Below, one piece after another: positions 12,466 to 19,720 of a stretch of DNA of 22,427 bases; positions within the stretch are counted from its first letter, which is position 1; each line of letters begins with the position of its first letter. Location: contig SFJQ01000019.1 in NCBI GenBank assembly GCA_004555855.1, positions 1 to 22,427 of the forward strand. The letters are read 5' to 3'. This DNA comes from [Eubacterium] saphenum (GTDB lineage: Bacteria > Bacillota > Clostridia > Oscillospirales > Ruminococcaceae). Below the pieces are notes generated by a model. That model was not told where the DNA came from. It saw nothing but the letters and a program-made list of their open reading frames with translations, and did not search any database. Position numbers and translations under genes: made by a program.

Positions 12466-14553
12466 ATGGAACAGAAAAAACGCGCAGGCAGACCGAAGAA
12501 AAGCTCCGTTTCATCAAAAAAGCGCGGGAACACGCCCTACTCCGCGAAGAAAATCCCGCAGGGCGACATTATTTTCGCGCTGGATATCGGCACTCGGACA
12601 ATCGTCGGAGTGCTTGCGAAAAAGCTCGCCACAGGCTGCGAAATCCTCGATATCGAAACCGTTGCTCACGAAAAACGCTGTATGAACGACGGGCAGATTG
12701 AGGACATCAAAGCGGTTTCCGAGGACATCAAAACGGTTCGGCGCGCGCTTGAACAGAAAAATCACATCTCACTCAAATCGGCTTGCATAGCGGCTGCGGG
12801 ACGCGCTCTCAAAACCGTCCGCAGCTCTTGGGAGTACAAGCTCGATAAGGAGAAGATGATTACCGATGAAATTCTGAATGCAACCGAGCTTGACGCGGTC
12901 CGCAGAACCTGCGCGGATTTTTCCGCTAAAAATGACTCAGCCGCGTTTTATTGCGTGGGACACAGCGTGATTTCGCTGTCGTTGGACGGGTTTAAGGTAA
13001 CGAAGCCCGAAGGTCACCGCGGAGAGCGCCTTACAACCGAGCTTATCGCGGCGTTTTTGCCGGCTTATGTTGTGGAGAGCCTTTGCGCGGCGGTTGACGA
13101 AGCGGGACTTGAAATCGCGGGAATAACGCTTGAGCCTATCGCTGCGATGAACGCGGTTATTCCGCCGGAGCTTCGGCTGATAAATCTTGCGCTTTGCGAT
13201 ATCGGCGCGGGAACATCGGACGTTGCGATATCGCGCGACGGAAGCGTTGTTGCTTACGGAATGGCGACAACAGCGGGCGATGAGATAACCGAAGTGCTGA
13301 TGAAGGAGCTGCTTGTTGACTTCAACACCGCCGAGGCTATCAAAACAAGCGCCGAGGAAGAAATTACATACACGAACATTCTGCTTATGCAGAACAAAAT
13401 CACGAAAAGCCGCGTTGCCGAAATAATCGCGCCTGCTGCGGACGAGCTGGCAAAGGTCATCGCGCAGGAAATTATCGCGGCAAACGCAACTCCCCCGCAG
13501 GCTGTTTTTATTGTCGGCGGCGGAAGCAAGCTGGAGGGCTTGCCGGAGCGTGTTGCGCGGGAGCTTAATCTGGACGTTTCGCGTGTTATCGCGGGCAGGC
13601 GCGAGCTTCTTCGCAGGATAACCGCGCCCGAAACTATGCCGCTCGGTGCGGAGCATACAACCCCGCTCGGAATTGCGCTGAGCTACGGCGAGGGCGTTTC
13701 GTATGACTACACGACAATCACGGTCAACGGGAAAAAGCTGCGCGCGCTGGACACAAATCGCCTCACGGTATTTGAGCTGCTGAATTTCGCTAAAATCAAG
13801 CCCGAGGAGCTTATCGCGGGCGCTGGAAAACCGCTTTCGTTCACGCTGAACGGCGAGAAAATCAACCTTCACGGAAAGCCCGCGAAGCCTTCCGAAATTC
13901 TCGTAAACGGTGAGCTTGCTTCGCTGAATACCGTTGTCACAAAGGGCGACGAGGTTGTGATAACTCCCGCAAAGCGCGGTGAAAACGCGTCGGCGCACCT
14001 CTCGGATTACTTCAATCTTGCGTTGACGAAGGGATTTTGGGTGAACGCGTTCGGCGAAAAAACGCGCGCGGGCAAGTTTATTTTGCTGAACGGCAAGGAA
14101 GCTGCCGGTGAGCGCAGAATTAACGAAAACGATGAAATCACGCTTGTTGAACGGGACACGCTCGGAAAATTGCTGAAAGCGCTTGAAATCACGGACGAGG
14201 TGACGCTGAACGGCGAAAAAGCGGACGGAGCGGAAACACTAAGGAGCGGCGATATAATCGAGTACGCAAAGCCGAGTTTTGAGGTTTCGCGTGTTGAAGA
14301 AGCGCCGACAGCTGCCGTGGAAACGCAGCCCGAAGAACCTCATCGCGCAAATCCGGTTATCACGGTAAACGGTATCGAAACGCAGTTTCCGCTGCGCGAG
14401 GACGGGCGCGCGCCGATTTTTCTGGACGTTGCGGCGGCGTTTTCCGACGACCCGACAAAGCTGCTTGCGCGTGCGGGTACAATCACGATAAACGGCAAAA
14501 TCGCGCGTCTTGACGAGGAAATTCACGACGGCGATGTAATTGTAATCGAGTAA
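12466..14553 (+). CDS. FtsA-like actin-fold protein with long β-grasp-like C-terminal extension
   Basis: This is a 695-residue protein. Residues about 30-410 form an FtsA/PilM-type actin-like ATPase: phosphate-1 loop ALDIGTRTIVG (about 38-48), SHS2-like insert region (about 95-200), phosphate-2 CDIGAGTSDVAIS (about 244-256), adenosine loop FIVGGGSKLEGLP (about 348-360). FtsA normally stops near 420 residues with an amphipathic membrane helix; here the core continues for about 285 residues. That extension holds repeated 'hNG-K/E ... GD-x-h-x-h' units (around 419-500, 538-600 and 632-695) that look like ThiS/SLBB-type β-grasp modules. The basic N-terminus contains RAGRPKK, like an AT-hook core. 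It sits 10 bases before the GH26-type lipoprotein. It is probably not the primary FtsA: no ftsZ is nearby and the membrane helix is absent. Function unknown. Confidence 0.8.
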   Translation: MEQKKRAGRPKKSSVSSKKRGNTPYSAKKIPQGDIIFALDIGTRTIVGVLAKKLATGCEILDIETVAHEKRCMNDGQIEDIKAVSEDIKTVRRALEQKNHISLKSACIAAAGRALKTVRSSWEYKLDKEKMITDEILNATELDAVRRTCADFSAKNDSAAFYCVGHSVISLSLDGFKVTKPEGHRGERLTTELIAAFLPAYVVESLCAAVDEAGLEIAGITLEPIAAMNAVIPPELRLINLALCDIGAGTSDVAISRDGSVVAYGMATTAGDEITEVLMKELLVDFNTAEAIKTSAEEEITYTNILLMQNKITKSRVAEIIAPAADELAKVIAQEIIAANATPPQAVFIVGGGSKLEGLPERVARELNLDVSRVIAGRRELLRRITAPETMPLGAEHTTPLGIALSYGEGVSYDYTTITVNGKKLRALDTNRLTVFELLNFAKIKPEELIAGAGKPLSFTLNGEKINLHGKPAKPSEILVNGELASLNTVVTKGDEVVITPAKRGENASAHLSDYFNLALTKGFWVNAFGEKTRAGKFILLNGKEAAGERRINENDEITLVERDTLGKLLKALEITDEVTLNGEKADGAETLRSGDIIEYAKPSFEVSRVEEAPTAAVETQPEEPHRANPVITVNGIETQFPLREDGRAPIFLDVAAAFSDDPTKLLARAGTITINGKIARLDEEIHDGDVIVIE

Positions 14554-14563
14554 AGGTTTTGCA

Positions 14564-16171
14564 ATGAAAAAAATCATAAAAGCGGTATCTGCCTTGCTTT
14601 TGCTGGTGGGAATAACAGGCTGTTCGAGCATTCCCGACTACTCGGGGATAGCGGATTTGTCGAGCGAAAACGCCGACTCGGTGCAGTCGTCAGGCGAAAT
14701 TTCGCAGATATCGGACAAATTTTCCACATCGGATTATCTGGTGGTAAAGCAGAAATTTCTCGCAAAGCTAAACGCGGAAGGCGGGGTTTTCGAGGACGCT
14801 TCCGAGCGTACGGACGGTGAATTTGACGGAAAAGGCTTTCTCACGTTCAAGGAAGGCGGCAGGCTCACGCATATCGTAAACGCGAACACAACGCAGCTTT
14901 ATCGCATAATCATCTCGGCGCGTTCAAAAACAGGCGCTGCGGTTAAGGTGTATGTGAAGAAAAAGGCTGAGGGCGTGATTTACATTCCCGCGGCAGCCGA
15001 GGATAACAATGATTTCGATTATTGTTCGGTGGATACGATTTACCTTACGAGCGGCTCAAACACGCTGGATTTTGTTGTGGAAAAGGGAACTGCGGATATC
15101 GACTATATTCTTGTCGAAAACTCTGACGCTGTGAGCGCGGACTGCTATCGCGTGGGTTCATCTGCGGTAAATCCGTCGGCAAGTCTGGAAACGGTCGGCG
15201 TGATGAAGTACCTGTCGGAGATTTACGGGAGCGCTGTTCTTGCGGCGGCGAATGTTTCTCTCGGCACAAACGCTGAGATTGACGCGGTTTATAAGGCAAC
15301 GGGCCGCTATCCCGCTATCCGCACAAGCGAGCTTGCCACGGCAACGCTTGACGGTGAAAAGAACGCGGAGAAGCTGCAAAAGGATATCGACCTTGCGCTG
15401 GACTGGGGAAAATCGGGCGGGATTGCGTCGTATAAATGGCACTGGTACTCCCCGAACACAAAGCACTCCGTTGGTTCCGGCTCGTTTGATATGGAAGAAG
15501 CGCTTGACGTGAGAAATCTCGATGAAGTTGCGTTGATGGACGCGGACGAGCTGAAGCTGATGGTTGAAAACAGCTATTTGTCGCCGAATTTGGTTTCGCT
15601 GATAAACGATATCGATAAAATTGCGGCTGTTCTGAAGCAGTTCAGCGATGAGAAAATCCCCGTCATTTTCGAGCCTGTTCCGAACGCGGACGCGGGGCTT
15701 TACTGGTGGGGCGATAACGCGGAGTGCCACGGGAAACTCTATCGGCTGATTTTCGACAGACTTTGCCGATATCACAAGCTGTCAAATCTGATTTGGGTGT
15801 GGAGCGGCAGCAGCGAGGACTATTTCCCCGGAACGCGCTATTGCGATATCATCGGACAGAGTATCTTCGAGAACTCAAACGCGTCCTTTGCGGGAAGATT
15901 TTCCGCGCTGTGCGAAGAATTTCTGACGAGAAAACCGATTTGTGCTACCTCGCGGGACGTGCTCCCGAATGGGGATTTGATGAAGCGCGACAATGCTTTG
16001 TGGCTGTGGAGCGCGCTTGAAAGCGGGAAGTACGTCATAAAGGAAAACGGGCAGTTTTCTGCGGAATATAACTCGCTTTCCTCGCTCAATAACGCCTACA
16101 ACAGCTCGCTTTTCATCACGCGCGACGAGCTTCCCGACCTTGCAAAATACGCGCTTGGTGATTTAACTTAA
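14564..16171 (+). CDS. CBM35-like/GH26-fold lipoprotein, probable pseudoenzyme
   Basis: This is a 535-residue exported lipoprotein. The signal peptide MKKIIKAVSALLLLVGITG is followed by Cys20, the lipobox cysteine. A CBM35/CBM6-like β-sandwich spans about 70-187, ending in SNTLDFVVEKGTADIDYILV. A GH26 β-mannanase-type barrel spans about 200-525: GGIASYKWHWYSP (285-297), LYWWGD (379-384), LIWVWSGS (409-416), YFPGTRYCDIIG (420-431), and a closing YNSSLFITRDELPDL. Active GH26 enzymes have RPLHEasGGWFWWG; here the matching segment is EPVPNADAGLYWWG, so the acid/base Glu is Asn374. The nucleophile segment (TE/SE-xG) reads TSRDVLPN, so the nucleophile is Ser463. It is therefore probably a binding or structural protein, not a mannanase. 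It is last in the operon, with a terminator 16 bases on. Confidence 0.85.
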   Translation: MKKIIKAVSALLLLVGITGCSSIPDYSGIADLSSENADSVQSSGEISQISDKFSTSDYLVVKQKFLAKLNAEGGVFEDASERTDGEFDGKGFLTFKEGGRLTHIVNANTTQLYRIIISARSKTGAAVKVYVKKKAEGVIYIPAAAEDNNDFDYCSVDTIYLTSGSNTLDFVVEKGTADIDYILVENSDAVSADCYRVGSSAVNPSASLETVGVMKYLSEIYGSAVLAAANVSLGTNAEIDAVYKATGRYPAIRTSELATATLDGEKNAEKLQKDIDLALDWGKSGGIASYKWHWYSPNTKHSVGSGSFDMEEALDVRNLDEVALMDADELKLMVENSYLSPNLVSLINDIDKIAAVLKQFSDEKIPVIFEPVPNADAGLYWWGDNAECHGKLYRLIFDRLCRYHKLSNLIWVWSGSSEDYFPGTRYCDIIGQSIFENSNASFAGRFSALCEEFLTRKPICATSRDVLPNGDLMKRDNALWLWSALESGKYVIKENGQFSAEYNSLSSLNNAYNSSLFITRDELPDLAKYALGDLT

Positions 16172-16186
16172 CTTATTCAACAAAAC

Positions 16187-16223
16187 GAAAACCGTCGAGA
16201 AATTCGGCGGTTTTCCTTTTTTT
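16187..16223 (+). terminator. Strong intrinsic terminator ending the seven-gene operon
   Basis: A 12-bp stem GAAAACCGTCGA (16187-16198) / TCGGCGGTTTTC (16204-16215), with one T-G pair and loop GAAAT, is followed by seven Ts (16217-16223). Confidence 0.92.
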
Positions 16224-16281
16224 GTCAATAGTATTTCCTCGATTTTTGCACAAAATATCTCAAGAAAGCGAGGAAATCAAA

Positions 16282-16728
16282 ATGTCAAATAACATAAGAA
16301 AACAACAAAATGCAGAAATCCTGCAAGCAGTTTACCGCAACTCTCAGATGGCTTATGAAGCGTCGTCGGACGTGCTGAAGCACTGCAAAAACAATATGCT
16401 GTTTCGGGAGATAAACCGTGAAAAGGAGCGCTATAAAAACATTGCCGAGCAGGCTAGATGCGAGCTTGTGAAGCGAAACGAGGAAGCCGTGGAGGTCGCG
16501 CCGTTCGGGAAGCTGATGTCGAAGATGGGGATTGCGATGAAAACGGCGTCAAATCAGAGCGGACACAACATCGCGAAAATTATGGTTCAGGGGACTACAA
16601 TGGGGATAATTGATATTCAGCACGCCGTGAACCGTTCCCACAACGCAGACCCGAGGATTAAGGAGAGCGCCGAGCGGCTTTTGCAGCGCGAGCAGGAGTA
16701 TTGCGAGAGCCTGAAAAAGTATCTATGA
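16282..16728 (+). CDS. Small helical protein, possibly ferritin-like four-helix bundle
   Basis: This is a 148-residue soluble protein that I do not recognise. It is nearly all predicted helix. The helices are about 5-30 (NAEILQAVYRNSQMAYEASS), 33-66 (KNNMLFREINREKERYKNIA), 75-112 (a Met-rich segment with MSKMGIAMK and NIAKIMVQGTTMG), and 112-148 (rich in charged residues, ending CESLKKYL). The four-helix layout resembles DUF2383/ferritin-like proteins, but clear metal-binding ExxH pairs are not visible. The start ATG 16282 has GCGAGGAA; a longer frame from 16222 would begin inside the previous terminator and is rejected. It is a single-gene unit between two terminators, and its promoter is unclear. 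Confidence 0.75.
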   Translation: MSNNIRKQQNAEILQAVYRNSQMAYEASSDVLKHCKNNMLFREINREKERYKNIAEQARCELVKRNEEAVEVAPFGKLMSKMGIAMKTASNQSGHNIAKIMVQGTTMGIIDIQHAVNRSHNADPRIKESAERLLQREQEYCESLKKYL

Positions 16729-16876
16729 GGGCGCGTCCTTTGGCTGAGCATATCCCCTGCGACATAAAAGCGGGACGCGGGAAATCATCGCGCAGTCCTG
16801 TTTCGTGTGAGGAAAATTCCCCGAAATTCTGATTTTTTGCAAAGAAACCCCCGCTTTTTTTTGAGCGGGGATTTGT
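16729..16876. other. Convergent intergenic region
   Basis: About 150 bases between convergent genes. Apart from the bidirectional terminator at 16849-16870 no gene or other element is supported. Short GC-rich complementary words (GGGCGCGTCC, GGGACGCGGG) could pair but form no clear structure. Confidence 0.5.
16849..16870. terminator. Bidirectional intrinsic terminator
   Basis: CCCCGCT (16849-16855) pairs with AGCGGGG (16864-16870) around loop TTTTTTTG. Reading plus, ATTTGTTTATTTT follows; reading minus, GTTTCTTTG follows. It serves both convergent genes. Confidence 0.8.
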
Positions 16877-17638
16877 TTATTTTGGGTTGATAATGTTCCC
16901 ATCAACTATATTTTTCAGGACAATCAAGGCTCTTTCGCGAAGCACGGCGACTTCTTCTGTCTGACCCTTTTCTCCTGCGGGAACTGCGCGAACGCTTATC
17001 AAAGCGTCCTCGGGAAGCTTTGCGTCAAGCTTCGAGCAAAGCACTCCCTTTTTATTGTAAAGAATATCTTCGGGATAAGCGTCGGAAAGGTCGGTGAAAA
17101 GCACATTGATACAGCCGACGTGTGGTATTTCGTCAAAGACAAAACCCTTGTCGCAGACAGCGATTGGGCTGCTCATCTTGGAAATTTCCCTCATGAGCTT
17201 TTCGGTTTCCGCAGAGGCGTATTGTGAGTAATTTTCGCCCAGTGACAAATTCATTGCAATTATTTCGGCGTGAACCTTACCGTTTCCGTCAAAATCGGGG
17301 CAGTACATTTCGATGGTTTCCTCGATTAATTCGGTTTTTGACAGCAAATTTGAGGTTTTATCGGTAATTGCAACAATGACGCTGATATCGGCTTTTTCGC
17401 GCGTGAAAACCTGAACAGCGAGGAAAACCAGCAGCGCCGCCGCAAGAAACGCAGGAACGAGAATCCACTTATTGAGATAAAAGAAATTTGTGACTTTCTT
17501 CCAGCCGTGTGGTTTCTCGTACTTCGCGGGAGCGTCCTCGGGGATTATTTCGCTCTCCTCGATAATGCCCTGCTTCATTTTCAGCAGCTCCAGCTTTTCT
17601 TCGCGGAGTCGTTCTTCATCCTGTTGATTTTTTGCCAT
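16877..17638 (-). CDS. Single-pass membrane protein with Ca2+-loop-like motif, unknown function
   Basis: This is a 253-residue protein that I do not recognise as a named family. A charged cytoplasmic N-terminus (about 1-56) precedes one transmembrane helix (about 58-78). The remaining ~175 residues are predicted outside the membrane. That domain carries PDFDGNGKVHAE (114-125), which resembles an EF-hand/dockerin loop (D-x-D-G-N-G-x-V). It also has three or four cysteines (112, 162, 176, 201). The C-terminal part LISVRAVPAG to ALIVLKNIVDG is α/β in character. Its start lies 3 bases after the lysS stop, with GAGGA inside lysS, so it is co-transcribed with lysS. Proteins of this layout with a DxNGDGKV-like loop occur in Ruminococcaceae; the role is not known to me. 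Confidence 0.75.
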   Translation of the reverse strand: MAKNQQDEERLREEKLELLKMKQGIIEESEIIPEDAPAKYEKPHGWKKVTNFFYLNKWILVPAFLAAALLVFLAVQVFTREKADISVIVAITDKTSNLLSKTELIEETIEMYCPDFDGNGKVHAEIIAMNLSLGENYSQYASAETEKLMREISKMSSPIAVCDKGFVFDEIPHVGCINVLFTDLSDAYPEDILYNKKGVLCSKLDAKLPEDALISVRAVPAGEKGQTEEVAVLRERALIVLKNIVDGNIINPK

Positions 17639-17641
17639 AGC

Positions 17642-19150
17642 TTAGTGAATCCTCATTGTCGGGAACAGCAAAACATCTCTTATGCTTGCGGAGTCGGTCA
17701 AAAGCATAACCAGTCTGTCCAGACCGAAACCAAGACCTGCTGTCGGCGGCAAACCGTATTCCAGCGCCGTCACGAAATCCTCGTCAACCTGCGCGTCGTT
17801 TCCGCCCTGCGCGCGCTTTGCCGCAACCTGCTTTACAAAGCGTTCCTTCTGGTCAATCGGGTCGTTCAGCTCGGAGAACGCGTTTCCGAACTCCATTCCG
17901 TTGATGAAGTACTCGAAGCGCTCGGTGAACGCGGGGAACTCAGGCTTTCTCTTTGCAAGCGGCGAGTTTTCAACGGGGTAATCGTAAATAATCGTCGGCT
18001 GAATGAGCTTGTCCTCGACAAATTCCTCGAAGAACGCGATAAGCACATCGCCCTTTGTGGACTTGTCGGTGATTTCCTCAACGCCCTTTTCCTTAGCGCA
18101 GGCTCTTGCGGCAGCGTCGTCCGCCCAGTCGTTGTAGTCAACGCCGGCGTATTTCCTGACCGCCTCAATCATCGTGAGGCGCTCCCAAGGCTTTCCGACA
18201 GCGATTTCCTTGCCCTGATAAGGCACGGTGTCGGTTCCGCAGACGTTGAGAGTAACGGTTCTGTACAAATCCTCGATTAAATCCATCATCTGGAAATAGT
18301 TAATGTAAGCCTGATACATTTCGATAGTGGTAAATTCGGGGTTGTGGGAGCTGTCCATACCCTCGTTTCTGAAAATTCTTCCCACCTCGTAAACCTTGTC
18401 AAAACCGCCGACAATCAGGCGCTTTAAGTACAGCTCGGTTTCAATTCTCAGGTACATATCGATATCGAGCGCGTTGTGGTGCGTTTTAAACGGACGAGCC
18501 GCCGCGCCGATTTCCAGCGGGAGCAGCACGGGCGTGTCCACCTCGACATATCCGTGTCCATCGAGGAATTTTCTGATTTCCGAGATAATGCGCGAGCGCT
18601 TTACGAAAACGTCCTTAACCTCGGGATTTGCGATTAAATCGAGGTAACGCTTGCGATAACGCTCCTCCTTGTCCTTCAGACCGTGCCATTTTTCGGGCAG
18701 CGGGAGAAGCGACTTTGAAAGCAGCTTGATTTCGGTTGCGTGAACGGAGATTTCGCCCATTTTCGTGCGGAAAACCTTTCCCTTAACGCCGATGATATCG
18801 CCGATATCCCACTTCTTGAAATCAGCGTAATCGTCATCTCCGACATCGTCCTTGCGAACGTAAACCTGCATTCTGTCGGACGCGTCGCGGATATCGAGAA
18901 AGCTCGCCTTTCCCATAATTCTGCGCGTCATCATTCTTCCCGCGATAACAACATCGCTGTTTTCAAGCTCGTCAAAACGCTCGCGGATTTCCTTGTTGTA
19001 GATATCAACGGGGAATTGCGTGGTTGTGTAGGGGTCCTTTCCCGCTTCCTTGAGAGCGGCGAGCTTTTCAAGGCGAACTCTGTGCTGCTCGTCAAGCTCT
19101 TCCTGCGTAACCTCGGTTACTTCCTCGTTCTGATTTACTTCGTTTGCCAT
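17642..19150 (-). CDS. lysS: Lysyl-tRNA synthetase, class II
   Basis: This is a 502-residue enzyme charging tRNA-Lys. The OB-fold anticodon-binding domain spans about 66-147 (VVIAGRMMTRRIMGKASFLD). The class II catalytic domain starts with DKEERYRKRYLDLI (160-173). Motif 1 lies near 200-206 (YVEVDTP), motif 2 is GRIFRNEGMDSSHNPEFTTIE (257-277), and motif 3 is GLGFGLDRL close to the C-terminus. Length is typical. The start is 3 bases after greA with GAGGAAT inside the greA 3' end, so the two are tightly coupled. No T-box leader is present or expected at this internal position. greA-lysS adjacency is common in Firmicutes. Confidence 0.97.
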   Translation of the reverse strand: MANEVNQNEEVTEVTQEELDEQHRVRLEKLAALKEAGKDPYTTTQFPVDIYNKEIRERFDELENSDVVIAGRMMTRRIMGKASFLDIRDASDRMQVYVRKDDVGDDDYADFKKWDIGDIIGVKGKVFRTKMGEISVHATEIKLLSKSLLPLPEKWHGLKDKEERYRKRYLDLIANPEVKDVFVKRSRIISEIRKFLDGHGYVEVDTPVLLPLEIGAAARPFKTHHNALDIDMYLRIETELYLKRLIVGGFDKVYEVGRIFRNEGMDSSHNPEFTTIEMYQAYINYFQMMDLIEDLYRTVTLNVCGTDTVPYQGKEIAVGKPWERLTMIEAVRKYAGVDYNDWADDAAARACAKEKGVEEITDKSTKGDVLIAFFEEFVEDKLIQPTIIYDYPVENSPLAKRKPEFPAFTERFEYFINGMEFGNAFSELNDPIDQKERFVKQVAAKRAQGGNDAQVDEDFVTALEYGLPPTAGLGFGLDRLVMLLTDSASIRDVLLFPTMRIH

Positions 19151-19153
19151 CGT

Positions 19154-19642
19154 TTATTCCTCGTCCTCTTTCTTTATTTCAAGAATTTTAAACTTTTCGA
19201 TACCGTCGGGAGTTTCCACCTCAACCTCATCGCCTACCTTGTGACCGATAAGAGCGGCTCCGATGGGGCTTTCGTCGGACATTTTGCCCTTGTTGATATC
19301 GGCTTCCTTTGTGCCGACAATCTTGAACTCAAGCTCCTCGTCCATTTCAACGTCAAAGAGCTTTACAGTGATGCCGATTCCGACTTTTTCCGTCGATATA
19401 TCAACGTCGTCGATAACCTGCGCGTGAGCGAGAGTAGCCTCGATTTCGGCAATTCTGGACTCGATGATACCCTGTTCGTTTTTCGCTTCATCGTATTCGC
19501 TGTTCTCGGACAAATCGCCGAAAGAGAGCGCAACCTTGATTTTCTCGGCAACCTCGCGGCGGCGAACGGAGCGAAGCTCGTTGAGCTCGTCTTTGAGCTG
19601 CTGCTCACCCTTGCGGGTTAAAACTGTAATAGGCTTGTTCAT
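19154..19642 (-). CDS. greA: Transcription elongation factor GreA
   Basis: This is a 162-residue RNA polymerase-binding factor that rescues backtracked complexes by stimulating transcript cleavage. The N-terminal coiled coil carries the acidic tip motif [20 protein letters not shown] (about 40-59) that reaches the active site. The C-terminal FKBP-like domain runs from [12 protein letters not shown] to [13 protein letters not shown]. Start ATG 19642 has GGAGG at 19653-19657; a frame 12 codons longer is rejected. The gene lies 78 bases downstream of ctpA with no terminator seen between them, and no convincing promoter either, so it is probably transcribed from upstream. Confidence 0.96.
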   Translation of the reverse strand: MNKPITVLTRKGEQQLKDELNELRSVRRREVAEKIKVALSFGDLSENSEYDEAKNEQGIIESRIAEIEATLAHAQVIDDVDISTEKVGIGITVKLFDVEMDEELEFKIVGTKEADINKGKMSDESPIGAALIGHKVGDEVEVETPDGIEKFKILEIKKEDEE

Positions 19643-19652
19643 AATAGTTGTT

Positions 19653-19657
19653 CCTCC
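19653..19657 (-). promoter_or_regulatory. Ribosome-binding site fixing the greA start
   Basis: GGAGG on the minus strand lies 10 bases before ATG 19642 and gives the canonical GreA N-terminus ([12 protein letters not shown]). Confidence 0.75.
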
Positions 19658-19720
19658 AAATTTTTTTATTGAAGCCAAAGTCCGTCAATTCATCGATAAA
19701 TTGCTCGGATTTCGGACAAA

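Noticed and set aside
12937..13998. 353-codon minus-strand open frame
   Set aside because: Antisense shadow of the FtsA-like gene with Arg/Asn/Cys-rich composition and no motif.
14564..16171. Active GH26 mannanase with Glu370 as acid/base
   Set aside because: The gapless alignment from the WWG motif puts Glu370 at the family Arg position and Asn374 at the catalytic Glu; using Glu370 would need a four-residue insertion.
17507..19621. Long plus-strand frames opposite lysS and greA
   Set aside because: Shadows of two well-recognised genes created by their codon bias.
19643..19720. Separate sigma-A promoter for greA (TTGACG near 19684)
   Set aside because: The -10 at the right distance is AAAAAT, and the start would fall within the ribosome-binding site.
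19643..19720. T-box leader controlling lysS
   Set aside because: lysS is internal to the operon 3 bases after greA, and no T-box core or antiterminator was seen.
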